64,000 bases of DNA. It comes from Achromobacter sp. HZ34. GTDB taxonomy: Bacteria; Pseudomonadota; Gammaproteobacteria; Burkholderiales; Burkholderiaceae_B. The notes under the pieces were generated by a model. It had not been told where the DNA came from. It did not search any database and saw only the letters and a program-made list of their open reading frames with translations. The stretch covers positions 62,001 through 126,000 of the forward strand of contig NZ_NJIX01000007.1 in the NCBI RefSeq assembly GCF_002209485.1. The letters run 5' to 3'. A program made the translations under genes and the position numbers. Of the stretch, positions 1 to 8,386 are shown in pieces. How positions within the stretch are numbered: the stretch's first letter is position 1; each line of letters starts with the position of its first letter.

Positions 1-199
1 AGGATCGGCCGGTTGGACTATGTGCCGTCAGCAGCTTTCTCGAGAGTGCCAAATCCTCGGGTTTGGTCAGGAAACTCTTCGACGACGCAGGATTTACGTC
101 GGATCCTGTTGCACCTCCCGGTATCTAGCCAATCGCAGTGTGTCCATCCGGCTCCACGCCTGTTGGAAGCTTACAAAATCTACTGAACAAAAATTGATC

Positions 200-1402
200 A
201 TGCCGAAATTAGCTCATCGGGCAACTGAAGTTCGCCCATCACCCACCATGACCATCTCGGCACGGGCTGCCGAGATGAAGCGCCAGGGTAAGGACGTTAT
301 CCCCTTCAGCCTTGGGGAACCCGATTTTCACACTCCGCGAAACATCAAGGAGGCGGGGATGAAGGCCATCACGAGCGACTTCACCAAGTACACCGCCGCC
401 GACGGCTACGGCCCGCTGAAGAAAGCCATCGCCGATAAGATGTTGCGGGATAGTGGGATCGCCTATTTGCCTGCGCAGATCGTCATCGGCAGCGGCGCGA
501 AAGTAATTCTGCTCGCGAGCTTGTACACGATCGTGGATGCCGGTAATGAGGTCATCATTCCAGCGCCCTATTGGGTGACTTATCCTGACCACGTGGAGAT
601 GGTGGGTGGCGTCCCTGTCATTGTTGAGTGTCCGGAAGCGTCAGGATTCAAACTGACGCCGAAGCTGCTGCGGGCGTCGTTGACGGAGAAGACCCGGGCG
701 ATCATCTTCAACTCGCCCAACAATCCATCGGGTGCAGTGTATTCGGCTGATGAGATCCGTGCGCTCGCGGAAGTGTTGAAGCAGCGCCCGGACGTATGGA
801 TTCTGACCGACGAGCTGTATGAACACATTACGTTCGATGGCGTTAAAGCACCGTCGTTCGTTGAAGTTATGCCAGACATGGCTGATCGTGTTATCGCGGT
901 CAACGGCTTTTCGAAAGGCTACGTCATGACAGGCTGGCGCTTGGGGTTTGCTGCTGGCCCGCTCGATGTCATCAAATCGATCGGCGATTTACTTAGCTCC
1001 ATGACTGGCTCTCCCAGCAGCATTGCTCAAGCCGCGGGGATTGAAGCGCTCGCGGGCGATCAGGCGTTTATGGATGAGAATCGCCGCATATTCCAGGAGC
1101 GGCGCGATGTGGTGATCGCACGCATCGCCGAGATTCCCGGCATTTCGGCGGTGCGACCTTCAGGCACTTTCTACGTCTATATCAATTGTGGTGAGTGGCT
1201 CGGACGCGAGACTGCCGCGGGACGCATCCTGAAGAAGGATGTTGACGTGGTTGCGGCCCTTCTTGAGGAAGCTGAGGTTGCCGCCGTGCCAGGCGAAGTG
1301 TTTGGCTTGAGTCCCTTCTTCCGGGTATCCATCGCCCTTGAACTCGATCAGATCCAAAAAGGACTCGACAGGATCCACAAATTTGCCCTGGAGCTTCGGT
1401 AG
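200..1402 (+). CDS. PLP-dependent aminotransferase, class I (aspartate aminotransferase-like)
   Basis: 400 aa fold-type I aminotransferase that transfers an amino group between an amino acid and a 2-oxo acid in the cytoplasm. Visible motifs are SPNNPSG (172-178), DELYEH (204-209, PLP-contacting Asp and Tyr) and FSKGYVMTGWRLGF, whose Lys239 should form the Schiff base. The frame stays open upstream to position 20, but homology-like sequence begins at MPKLAHRATE, so I start at 200; no strong Shine-Dalgarno sequence precedes it. It is the first gene of a tight operon with a Ldh_2 dehydrogenase, an iron alcohol dehydrogenase and an aldehyde dehydrogenase. The specific amino donor is unknown. Confidence 0.9.
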   Translation: MPKLAHRATEVRPSPTMTISARAAEMKRQGKDVIPFSLGEPDFHTPRNIKEAGMKAITSDFTKYTAADGYGPLKKAIADKMLRDSGIAYLPAQIVIGSGAKVILLASLYTIVDAGNEVIIPAPYWVTYPDHVEMVGGVPVIVECPEASGFKLTPKLLRASLTEKTRAIIFNSPNNPSGAVYSADEIRALAEVLKQRPDVWILTDELYEHITFDGVKAPSFVEVMPDMADRVIAVNGFSKGYVMTGWRLGFAAGPLDVIKSIGDLLSSMTGSPSSIAQAAGIEALAGDQAFMDENRRIFQERRDVVIARIAEIPGISAVRPSGTFYVYINCGEWLGRETAAGRILKKDVDVVAALLEEAEVAAVPGEVFGLSPFFRVSIALELDQIQKGLDRIHKFALELR

Positions 1403-1404
1403 CG

Positions 1405-2427
1405 ATGGACGAGCTACTAATTGACGCGTCGGAGGCGACGAGCCTCGCAGTCCGCGCCTTGATGAATTCAGGCGTGCGAGAAGTGCATGCTCGGACTCAG
1501 GCCGAGTTCCTTGTCGAGGCGGAGTTGCGCGGCCGTGCATCCCACGGTCTGCTTCGCCTGCCTCGTCTCATCGAACGTATTCGGAATGGCGTCGCGGATC
1601 CTGTAACTACGGGTCGCGGGCAGTGGCGGGGGCAGGCATTCCTGCAGGTGGATGGAGAACGTGGCCTGGGTCCGGTTGTTGCGTATTCGGCGCTCGATCA
1701 AATCTGCGATCGCGCCAGGCAGACGGGCGTCGCAATGGCAGCAATCTCCAACAGCAATCATCTGGGAATGCTTGCGCTCTACGCTGAAAGCGTGGCACGC
1801 CAAGGGCAAGTGCTGTTCGCGCTGACGACGAGTGAGGCGCTTGTCCATCCCTGGGGGGGCCGCAAGGCGATGCTGGGTACGAACCCGGTGGCGATCGGCG
1901 TACCAGCGCAACCGCGTCCGTTTGTGCTGGATATGGCAACCAGTCTGATCTCGATGGGCCAAGTCCACGACTACGCGAACCGGGGGCAGCCTTTGGAGCC
2001 GGGCTGGGCGCTCGACAGCAACGGCGATCCAACGCTGGATGCCGCGGCAGCGCGCCAAGGTTCAATTTCGCCATTCGGCGGACCCAAGGGCTATGCGCTT
2101 GGCCTGGGTTTCGAAGTAATGGTGGCAGCGTTGACGGCATCGGCACTCGGGACAGACGTCACAGGCACCCTCGATTCCGAGACCGTCTGCAATAAGGGCG
2201 ACATTTTCATCGTGATCGAGCCGGCTGCGAAATCGTCCGTGGGTAGTGTCTCGGCTTACTTGGAGGCTTTGCGCGCGAGTTCTTCCGCGGACCCCGCCCG
2301 ACCAGTCAACGTGCCGGGCGACCGCGCACACGCGATGCGTGAACGTAGTCTCGCGAGTGGCGTATCGATCGCGCCTGCCATCTGGGACAGTATTCGCGAG
2401 TACGCCGGAGTGCGTGCTCGTTCCTGA
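1405..2427 (+). CDS. Ldh family (malate/L-lactate dehydrogenase type 2) oxidoreductase
   Basis: 340 aa NAD(P)-dependent 2-hydroxy/2-oxo acid oxidoreductase of the Ldh_2 fold, the family that includes YlbC/AllD ureidoglycolate, ComC sulfolactate and YiaK-type enzymes. Family landmarks are RASHGLLRLPR near residues 45-56, SNSNHLG near 113-119, GTNPVAIGVP and FVLDMATS in the middle, and GPKGYALGLGFEV towards the C-terminus. The start lies two bases after the aminotransferase stop, so translation is probably coupled. With a transaminase immediately upstream it could reduce the oxo acid made by deamination. The substrate cannot be fixed from sequence. Confidence 0.88.
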   Translation: MDELLIDASEATSLAVRALMNSGVREVHARTQAEFLVEAELRGRASHGLLRLPRLIERIRNGVADPVTTGRGQWRGQAFLQVDGERGLGPVVAYSALDQICDRARQTGVAMAAISNSNHLGMLALYAESVARQGQVLFALTTSEALVHPWGGRKAMLGTNPVAIGVPAQPRPFVLDMATSLISMGQVHDYANRGQPLEPGWALDSNGDPTLDAAAARQGSISPFGGPKGYALGLGFEVMVAALTASALGTDVTGTLDSETVCNKGDIFIVIEPAAKSSVGSVSAYLEALRASSSADPARPVNVPGDRAHAMRERSLASGVSIAPAIWDSIREYAGVRARS

Positions 2428-2448
2428 ACTCCTTGGAAATATCCAATC

Positions 2449-3657
2449 ATGCATACATCAATCGGCGTCATGCGCGCGCCCCGCTCGGTCCTTTTCGGAG
2501 CGGGCCAACGCCGGGCACTTGGCAAAACTCTGTCTGCCATCGGGAAGCGGGTTCTGATCTGCACGGATAAGCGCTTTGCATCCTCCGGGGACATGCTCGG
2601 GATCCTGGACGATCTCGCGCAAAACGGGCTGAGTGTGACGGTTTTCGATGGGACACTGGCTGAACTTCCACTCAGTAGCATTGAGAGATGCGTGGATATG
2701 ATGGGTAGTGCCGCGCCGCACGTCGTGGTCGGTATTGGTGGCGGCAGCTGCATGGATATGGCCAAGTTGGTCAGTCTCCTGCTTACGCACGGAGGCCCTA
2801 TCGACCGATACTATGGAGAGTTCAAAGTTCCGGGGCCGGTGACGCCCATCGTGGCCGTACCGACGACGTCGGGTACGGGATCAGAGGTGACACCGGTCGC
2901 GGTACTGGCCGACGACACTCGAGACTTGAAGGTTGGCATTTCGAGTCCTTACCTTATCCCTCATACGGCGATATGCGATCCCGAGTTGACCATGACCTGC
3001 CCGCCGGGCCTGACCGCGCTGTCGGGCGCTGATGCGCTTACGCACGCGATCGAGGCATACACCGCGGTCGCACATCCGCCCACGCCTGATTTATCGCAAG
3101 AACGAGTGTTTGTTGGAAAGAACGTGCTCAGCGATCAATTCGCGCTGAGCGCGATTGAAGCGCTGTGCCTTTATCTACCCCAAGCGGTGCGGAACGGCTC
3201 CGATATCCTGGCTCGAACGATGGTGATGAAGGGATCGTTACTCGCGGGTCTGGCGTTCGGCAGTGCCGGTACGTCACTCGCGCATGCGATTCAGTACCCA
3301 GTTGGCGCGCTTACCAACACGCCGCATGGGCTGGGAGTAGCGGTGTTGATGCCCTACGTGATGGAGTACAACGCGTCGGCTTGTCAAACGGAGCTTACGG
3401 CTATCGGGCGTGTCATAGGAGTTGATAACCCGGACGACGGCGCGGTGGCGAAACAGGCCATAGATCGCATCCGGGCGTTTCTGTCGGACATCGGCATCCC
3501 GCTTACGCTCAAGGACCTTGGCCTGCAGGAAGAAAAAATTGATTGGGTTGCCGAACAATCAATGCGTTCGGCACGGTTGATCAATAACAATCCACGGATG
3601 TTGGACGTGGACGCAATTGGCCAGGTTGTTCGGCGTGCTTACCACGGCGCCAACTGA
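2449..3657 (+). CDS. Iron-containing alcohol dehydrogenase
   Basis: 402 aa group III (Fe-ADH) alcohol dehydrogenase that oxidises an alcohol to an aldehyde with NAD(P). It shows the nucleotide-binding GIGGGSCMDMAK motif (residues 99-110), the PTTSGTGSEVTPVAV signature and the His-rich metal-binding region HAIEAY and later HAIQYPVG...HGLG. Length is normal for the family. It starts 21 bases after the Ldh-family gene. The aldehyde dehydrogenase downstream (34-base gap) would oxidise its product; a 4-hydroxybutyrate to succinate semialdehyde to succinate route is one possibility, but this is inference. Confidence 0.9.
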   Translation: MHTSIGVMRAPRSVLFGAGQRRALGKTLSAIGKRVLICTDKRFASSGDMLGILDDLAQNGLSVTVFDGTLAELPLSSIERCVDMMGSAAPHVVVGIGGGSCMDMAKLVSLLLTHGGPIDRYYGEFKVPGPVTPIVAVPTTSGTGSEVTPVAVLADDTRDLKVGISSPYLIPHTAICDPELTMTCPPGLTALSGADALTHAIEAYTAVAHPPTPDLSQERVFVGKNVLSDQFALSAIEALCLYLPQAVRNGSDILARTMVMKGSLLAGLAFGSAGTSLAHAIQYPVGALTNTPHGLGVAVLMPYVMEYNASACQTELTAIGRVIGVDNPDDGAVAKQAIDRIRAFLSDIGIPLTLKDLGLQEEKIDWVAEQSMRSARLINNNPRMLDVDAIGQVVRRAYHGAN

Positions 3658-3690
3658 GTCCCTCAACACCACCAAATATCCAGGAACCTT

Positions 3691-5151
3691 ATGTCCGCTT
3701 TAAACAAACAACATCTCGACAGCATCCCGGTGGATCTCTTCATTGGTGGCTCATGGGTAGAAGCGAGCTCTGGGGAACGTATCGACGTGTTCAATCCGTC
3801 GAACGAGCAGCTATTGGCGTGCGTTGCGGATGCCGGAGAAGAAGAGGCCCGCTTGGCGGTGGATGCCGCGGAGCACGCCGCGGCTGGTTGGGCTGCTACT
3901 GCGCCACGCAAGCGTAGCGAAATCCTTGGCCGGTGCTATGAACTGATGATGCGCGATGCCGCACGCCTTGCCGCGCTCATCTCACTCGAAAACGGCAAGG
4001 CTTTGAGCGATGCGCGGGGAGAAGTCGCATACGCTGCCGAGTTTTTCCGCTGGTATGCAGAAGAGGCTGTGCGCATCAACGGAGAAATCAGTACGTCGCC
4101 ATCAGGCGCGGCCCGCACTATCGTGCAGTATCAGCCGGTCGGCATTGCGCTGTTGATCACGCCATGGAATTTCCCAGCGGCAATGGCCACTCGGAAAATC
4201 GGGCCGGCGCTCGCGGCCGGTTGCACCTGCATTCTTAAGCCGGCAACTGAAACGCCGCTCACGGCGTACGCGATCGCGGCATTGTTAGCAGAAGCCGGCG
4301 TGCCTGCTGGTGTCGTGAATGTTCTCACAACCTCGCGCTCCGGCAAGGTATGTGGCGCGATGTTGGAAGATCCTCGCGTGCGTAAATTATCGTTTACAGG
4401 ATCTACGGAGGTTGGCCGTGTCTTGCTCAGAAAGGCTGCCGACTCCATCATCAATTGTTCGATGGAGCTTGGGGGGAATGCCCCGTTCATCGTCTTCGAA
4501 GATGCCGATCTCGACGCAGCGGTCCAGGGGGCGATGATCGCGAAGATGCGAAACGGGGGCGAGGCCTGCACTGCTGCCAATCGCTTCTACGTACACCGAT
4601 CCTTGGTCGCCGAGTTCACGTCGCGTCTTGCGGCACGAATGAAGTCATTGGTTGTCGATGATGGCGTAAACGAAATCACCGAATGCGGACCGTTGGTGAA
4701 TCGCAGTTCCGTTAACAAGGTAGCTTCGTTAGTGGACGACGCAGTGGCTAAGGGCGCGCGCCTGGTGACGGGCGGTAAGTCTCCGGACCGTTCTGGATGC
4801 TTCTATCTTCCGACTGTCCTGGCCGACGTCACGCCGACTGCCGATTTGCTGCATGAGGAAATTTTCGGGCCGGTTGCCGCTATCGTCACTTTCGACACTG
4901 AAGACGAGGTCATTGGCCTTGCGAACGCGACCGAATATGGTTTGGTCGCTTACGTTTATACAAAAGACCTCGCGCGTGGCATGCGCGTATCCGAAGCGAT
5001 CGAGAGCGGGATGATAGCTCTCAATCGCGGATTGGTCTCTGATCCTGCGGCGCCTTTCGGCGGCGTCAAGCAGAGCGGCCTTGGCCGCGAAGGTGCGCAC
5101 CATGGGTTACTGGAATTTATGGAAGCGAAGTACATTTCGACCAACTGGTAA
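3691..5151 (+). CDS. NAD(P)-dependent aldehyde dehydrogenase, succinate-semialdehyde type
   Basis: 486 aa ALDH-superfamily enzyme. Key residues are Asn159 in PWNFP, Glu259 in MELGGNAP, the nucleophile Cys293 in GEACTAANR, and FTGSTEVG (235-242) in the nucleotide-binding region. The GNAPFIVFEDADLD stretch and overall pattern fit the GabD-like succinate-semialdehyde dehydrogenase branch better than betaine or aromatic ALDHs. It ends the four-gene operon, and no terminator hairpin is evident in the 83 bases before the convergent GST gene. It probably oxidises the aldehyde made by the preceding Fe-ADH to the acid. Confidence 0.9.
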   Translation: MSALNKQHLDSIPVDLFIGGSWVEASSGERIDVFNPSNEQLLACVADAGEEEARLAVDAAEHAAAGWAATAPRKRSEILGRCYELMMRDAARLAALISLENGKALSDARGEVAYAAEFFRWYAEEAVRINGEISTSPSGAARTIVQYQPVGIALLITPWNFPAAMATRKIGPALAAGCTCILKPATETPLTAYAIAALLAEAGVPAGVVNVLTTSRSGKVCGAMLEDPRVRKLSFTGSTEVGRVLLRKAADSIINCSMELGGNAPFIVFEDADLDAAVQGAMIAKMRNGGEACTAANRFYVHRSLVAEFTSRLAARMKSLVVDDGVNEITECGPLVNRSSVNKVASLVDDAVAKGARLVTGGKSPDRSGCFYLPTVLADVTPTADLLHEEIFGPVAAIVTFDTEDEVIGLANATEYGLVAYVYTKDLARGMRVSEAIESGMIALNRGLVSDPAAPFGGVKQSGLGREGAHHGLLEFMEAKYISTNW

Positions 5152-5234
5152 TTTCCCCGTTGTGGCCGCTTACCTCGCTTGGCGTGGGGGATGTGCTTGA
5201 ACAGCTTCAACCTGACTCATTGATTTTGCAGAAC

Positions 5235-5918
5235 TCACGATTCCAGCGTAGGTGAATTTCGACAGGGGGGGAAGCGCAGCCCGGAGGTGCCTGGTATCCA
5301 GGCAGCTGACTTTTGCATGATCGCGTTGAAGCGCGCGCTGTCGGTGAAGTTGTCCAGCCAGCGTATCAGCGCCGGCCACGGTTGGGCACGGAACCACTCG
5401 GCGTCCGTGTGGGCGAATTGGCGCACGAATGGGGCGATGGCCATGTCGGCCAGGGCGGCGCGGGATCCGAATAAATAAGGGGTGGCCGACAGGCGTGTTT
5501 CCAGGCGGGCCAGATAGGCGGCGCCTGCCTGCCTATGCGATTGTGGCTCGGTGCCCGGATAGCGATCAGGGTATTTATAACGATCCAGGTCGGCTTTGAA
5601 TTCACCGTCGCACTGCGCGATCAGAGCGTCCATGGCGGCCGGGGAGTCGTGCTCCGGTTGCAGCCATCGTTCCGGGTCATGCTGTTGCAGCGCCCAGCGC
5701 ATGATGTCCAGGCTTTGGTCTATGACGTGGCCAGTCGGCAGGACGAGGACCGGCACCGTACCTTTGGGCGAAGCCGCCAGCAATTCAGCGGGCTTGTCGC
5801 GCAGCACCACTTCGCGGAGTTCGCAGGCGATTCCGCTCACCGCCAGTGCCAGTCGGGCGCGCATGGCGTAAGGGCAGCGTCTGAAGGAATAGAGGACGGG
5901 TGGGGCGGCTTGGGGCAT
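5235..5918 (-). CDS. Glutathione S-transferase family protein
   Basis: 227 aa cytosolic GST-like protein. The N-terminal thioredoxin fold begins LYSFRRCPYAMRARLAL (CPYA active-site-like motif), continues with KGTVPVLVLP (cis-Pro) and DQSLDIMRW, and is followed by an all-helical C-terminal domain with ALADMAIAPF, the usual N-capping region. I start at the ATG at 5918 (MPQAAPP). The open frame upstream only translates the 7-bp tandem repeat into a monotonous Ala-Gly-Cys-Trp-Leu-Leu string. It is convergent with the aldehyde dehydrogenase. The substrate is unknown. Confidence 0.85.
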   Translation of the reverse strand: MPQAAPPVLYSFRRCPYAMRARLALAVSGIACELREVVLRDKPAELLAASPKGTVPVLVLPTGHVIDQSLDIMRWALQQHDPERWLQPEHDSPAAMDALIAQCDGEFKADLDRYKYPDRYPGTEPQSHRQAGAAYLARLETRLSATPYLFGSRAALADMAIAPFVRQFAHTDAEWFRAQPWPALIRWLDNFTDSARFNAIMQKSAAWIPGTSGLRFPPCRNSPTLES

Positions 5919-5986
5919 GCGATGAAATGAACGGCTGAGGGATTTGGCTCTTTTACCATTTGCCGCCCGCCGCCCGCCGCCCGTCG

Positions 5987-6049
5987 CCAGCAGCCAGCAG
6001 CCAGCAGCCAGCAGCCAGCAGCCAGCAGCCAGCAGCCAGCAGCCAGCAG
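5987..6049. repeat. Perfect 7-bp tandem repeat (CCAGCAG x 9)
   Basis: Nine uninterrupted copies of CCAGCAG occupy 63 bases between the divergently oriented GST gene (start 5918) and the S4-domain gene (start 6197). A second period-7 run, GCCGCCC x 3, lies just before it at about 5962-5982. The repeat is 69 bases upstream of the GST start codon, so copy-number change would alter promoter or leader spacing rather than the reading frame. Confidence 0.95.
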
Positions 6050-6196
6050 CCGGCGCCCAGTGATCTGCGGGCAGCGCCCAGCAGAGTAGCCAGCGGCCGG
6101 CCGCTATGGCCGTCACGGCGCGCGTAAACTACGCCTTTCTTCTCGCGCGGCCGGTGTCGCTGCGCGGCCTTCGGTCCTGGCTTTTTTACCGCCTCC

Positions 6197-6430
6197 ATGC
6201 AAACCATAGAATTCGATCTCGCGCCTGGCGCTCCTTATATTGAAGTGAACCACCTGCTGAAGGTCACGGGCATCAGTGACAGCGGTGGTGCTGCCAAGGC
6301 CATGGTGGCGGACGGCATGGTCCGCGTGGACGGCGCCGTGGAAACGCGCAAGACGGCGAAGATCCGGGCGGGCCAGGTGGTGACCTGCGGCAACGTACGC
6401 ATCGTCGTGCGCGAGGCCGCCGCGTCATGA
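6197..6430 (+). CDS. Small S4-domain RNA-binding protein (YbcJ-like)
   Basis: 77 aa protein consisting almost entirely of an S4 RNA-binding domain. Typical features are the helix IEVNHLLKVTGISDSGGAAK, then the strand-turn motif GMVRVDGAVETRKTAKIRAGQVV, the core that contacts structured RNA. The length matches stand-alone S4 proteins of the YbcJ/RlbA type. Its last four bases (ATGA) overlap the start of the next gene, so the two are translationally coupled. A role in ribosome or tRNA quality control is known for some relatives but not shown here. Confidence 0.85.
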   Translation: MQTIEFDLAPGAPYIEVNHLLKVTGISDSGGAAKAMVADGMVRVDGAVETRKTAKIRAGQVVTCGNVRIVVREAAAS

Positions 6431-7017
6431 AATTTCCTCGCTTCAAGCCCACGCGTTTCAATGACTCCGCCTTTGGCGTGCTGTTGCGTTCGCCGTGGTG
6501 GATGAGCGCGGGCATTGCGCTGGTATTCATTGTCGGTGCGGTCGCGGCCTTGCCTCAGACGTATTGGGCCATTGGCGTATTCGGCTCCATACCCTTTGTG
6601 ATCATCGCGATCGTGGCTGCCTGGCGGCAGATGCGCGCGCCTTCGGCCGGCCAGGTGGAAACCGTTGCGGCGGCGGCCGCCATCATGCCGTGGTCGGCGT
6701 TTGCCGCGGCGATCCAGGCTGGTTTCGAGCGCGATGGCTGCCAGGTCGAGCGTTTGAATGGCAGCGGTGCCGATCTTGCATTGAGCAAGGATGGCCATGT
6801 CGCCCTGGTCAGTGCCAAGCGCTGGAAAGCGGCCCGCACGGGCGTCGAACCTGTGCGCGAACTGCAAGCGGCCCGCGAAAAGCGCGGCGCCCGTGAAGCC
6901 ATCTATATCGCGCTGGGAGAGATATCTCCGTCTGCACGCGACTATGCCGCGAAGAACAATATCTCTTTCATGACTGCGCCCGAATTGGCGAAGTTATTGC
7001 GCGGTAGCAAGCTCTGA
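6427..7017 (+). CDS. Membrane-anchored restriction-endonuclease-like (Mrr-fold) protein
   Basis: 196 aa. Two hydrophobic helices (about residues 25-42 and 47-64) form an N-terminal membrane hairpin. A cytoplasmic domain after about residue 78 resembles the Mrr/PD-(D/E)xK nuclease fold: FERDGCQVERLNGSGADLAL supplies the Asp, VALVSAKRWK the Lys strand, and ARTGVEPVRELQAA the following helix. The usual Gln/Glu of the QxK motif is Ser here (SAK), so catalysis is uncertain. It is coupled to the S4 gene by an ATGA overlap. Proteins of this layout are common in Burkholderiales, but their function is not established. Confidence 0.65.
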   Translation: MKFPRFKPTRFNDSAFGVLLRSPWWMSAGIALVFIVGAVAALPQTYWAIGVFGSIPFVIIAIVAAWRQMRAPSAGQVETVAAAAAIMPWSAFAAAIQAGFERDGCQVERLNGSGADLALSKDGHVALVSAKRWKAARTGVEPVRELQAAREKRGAREAIYIALGEISPSARDYAAKNNISFMTAPELAKLLRGSKL

Positions 7018-7100
7018 GGGTCGGTGCCGATATCGCTGCGAGGTCTTGTTTTTGGGGGTGCGTGCTACGATCCCTCCTGACACAGACAAATGGAGAAGAT

Positions 7101-7343
7101 ATGGGTACACGTGAAATCGATGGTTGGACTGTGTGCAGCGGAGCGTTTCAGTCGGGTGATGTGCCGGCAATCGCGGATGTGGAAATCCAGCGAGATGGCG
7201 ATCCTGAATCGAGCCGTTTTTTTCGAGTAGTGACGGATTGCACGTTCGCGCAACTGGGTGATGCGAAGGACGCTTCCGATGTCGTTGTGGATCGCATCGA
7301 ATCGATCGACGAAAACGGGGTCCCGTACCCCTTGACCTACTGA
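7101..7343 (+). CDS. Conserved-looking small hypothetical protein
   Basis: 80 aa acidic soluble protein of unknown function, rich in Asp and Glu, with no signal peptide or membrane helix. A GGAG Shine-Dalgarno sequence (7092-7095) six bases or so before the ATG at 7101 decides the start over the longer frame from 7062. A hairpin terminator follows at 7458-7480. No motif is recognised. Intact reading frame, good ribosome binding site and terminator support a real gene. Confidence 0.6.
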   Translation: MGTREIDGWTVCSGAFQSGDVPAIADVEIQRDGDPESSRFFRVVTDCTFAQLGDAKDASDVVVDRIESIDENGVPYPLTY

Positions 7344-7457
7344 AGTCCGCGCAGCCACGAAGGCGCCCGCAACGGGTAAGCAGACCAGCGTCAGGATGAT
7401 TGCGTGATGACCTGCAGCACCGACGCCATGTGACTGAGGTTCGTTGCCAGTCTATGA

Positions 7458-7480
7458 AAGCCACCGAGAGGTGGCTTTTG
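7458..7480 (+). terminator. Rho-independent terminator
   Basis: The stem AAAGCCACC/GGTGGCTTT with a GAGA tetraloop ends in a short T run. It lies 115 bases after the small hypothetical gene ending at 7343, on its strand. Confidence 0.7.
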
Positions 7481-7524
7481 TCATTTCCGGCCAAGCGCAT
7501 CGCGCTTGCCGGTGTCAGCGCAAA

Positions 7525-7550
7525 GAAAAAGGCTCTCCGTCTGGAGAGCC
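7525..7550 (-). terminator. Rho-independent terminator downstream of tRNA-Cys
   Basis: The 8-bp stem GGCTCTCC/GGAGAGCC with a GTCT loop (7531-7550) is followed on the minus strand by TTTTT (complement of 7526-7530). It begins 11 bases after the 3' end of the tRNA-Cys gene. T residues on the other side (7551-7554) make it potentially bidirectional. Confidence 0.85.
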
Positions 7551-7561
7551 TTTTGGAATCT

Positions 7562-7635
7562 TGGAGGCGCAAGCCGGAATCGAACCGACGTTCACGGATT
7601 TGCAATCCGCTGCATAACCACTCTGCCATTGCGCC
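7562..7635 (-). tRNA. tRNA-Cys (anticodon GCA)
   Basis: On the minus strand a full cloverleaf can be drawn. The acceptor arm GGCGCAA pairs with TTGCGCC, with discriminator T and an encoded CCA end. The D arm is ATGGCAGAGTGGTTATGC, the anticodon stem GCGGA/TCCGT holds loop TTGCAAA (anticodon GCA), and the T arm contains GGTTCGATTCC. The length is 74 nt. A good -10 element (TAGAAT, minus strand of 7766-7771) about 130 bases upstream could drive a leader-containing precursor. Confidence 0.95.
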
Positions 7636-7905
7636 AGCAGTTCGGGAGACAAGTCCCGATATGCTCCAGGGATTTCATCCGGGACGCGGCAAGCGCGGGC
7701 GTCACCAAAGCGTGAAATTGGGCCAGTGACCCTATCAGCCAGGATGGAATTGGAGCAAGCCCGCTATTCTACACTATTTCGGCGACGGGCATCCTGCCGG
7801 CCTCAGGCGGGCAGATTGGCGCGCCGGAAGGTCTCCAGGGACGCAGGCCGGCAGGTATTCTCGTCTTTGCCCCAATCTTCCCTTTTTCCTGCTCCGGATA
7901 TCCAC

Positions 7906-8379
7906 ATGTTCCAGAAATTGATCTTCCTCGCTGCCGCGACGCTTCTTGGTGTGGGCTCCGCTCATGCGGAGGAAGTGGGCGACGTCAGCACTGCCTTCAA
8001 GCTGATCGGCCCGAACCACAAGATCGTCGTCGAAGTGTTCGATGATCCCCGCGTGGCGGGCGTCAGCTGCTACCTGTCACGCGCCAAGACCGGCGGTGTG
8101 TCCGGGGCATTCGGCGTGGCCGAAGACAAGGCCGAAGCCTCGGTGGCGTGCCGGCAAGTGGGCGACATCCAGTTCAAGTCGCCCGTGCCCGCCCAGGAGG
8201 AAGTCTTCACCGAACGCGCTTCCTTCCTGTTCAAGCATCTGCGCGTCGTGCGCATGGTCGACGCCAAGCGCAACGCGCTGGTCTACCTGGTCTATTCCGA
8301 TCGCGTGGTGGATGGCAGCCCCAAGAATGGCATCACCGCCGTTCCCGTGCCGGCATCGGTCAAGATTCCGGTGAAATAA
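7906..8379 (+). CDS. creA: CreA family periplasmic protein
   Basis: 157 aa with a cleavable signal peptide (MFQKLIFLAAATLLGVGSAHA, cut after about residue 21). The body carries CreA-family features: EVGDVSTAFKLIGPNHKIVVEVFDDPRV near the mature N-terminus, GVSCYLSRAKTGGVSGAFGVAED (the internal Cys is typical), SVACRQVGDI and a conserved C-terminal half. Length matches E. coli CreA. The function is unknown even in E. coli, where the gene sits in the cre locus; here it stands alone before the fnr-type regulator. I chose the ATG that opens the signal peptide over a longer frame from 7726. Confidence 0.88.
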   Translation: MFQKLIFLAAATLLGVGSAHAEEVGDVSTAFKLIGPNHKIVVEVFDDPRVAGVSCYLSRAKTGGVSGAFGVAEDKAEASVACRQVGDIQFKSPVPAQEEVFTERASFLFKHLRVVRMVDAKRNALVYLVYSDRVVDGSPKNGITAVPVPASVKIPVK

Positions 8380-8386
8380 GCAGGCC

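Noticed and set aside
20-199. Longer N-terminus of the aminotransferase
   Set aside because: The 60 residues before MPKLAHRATE do not resemble aminotransferases and are rich in Arg, Cys and Ser as expected for non-coding DNA.
5987-6049. CRISPR array
   Set aside because: A 7-bp uninterrupted tandem repeat has no spacers and the unit is far too short.
5919-6116. N-terminal extension of the GST protein through the 7-bp repeat
   Set aside because: The extension is a translated tandem repeat (AAGCWLL) with no ribosome site and no GST homology; the ATG at 5918 begins exactly at the fold start.
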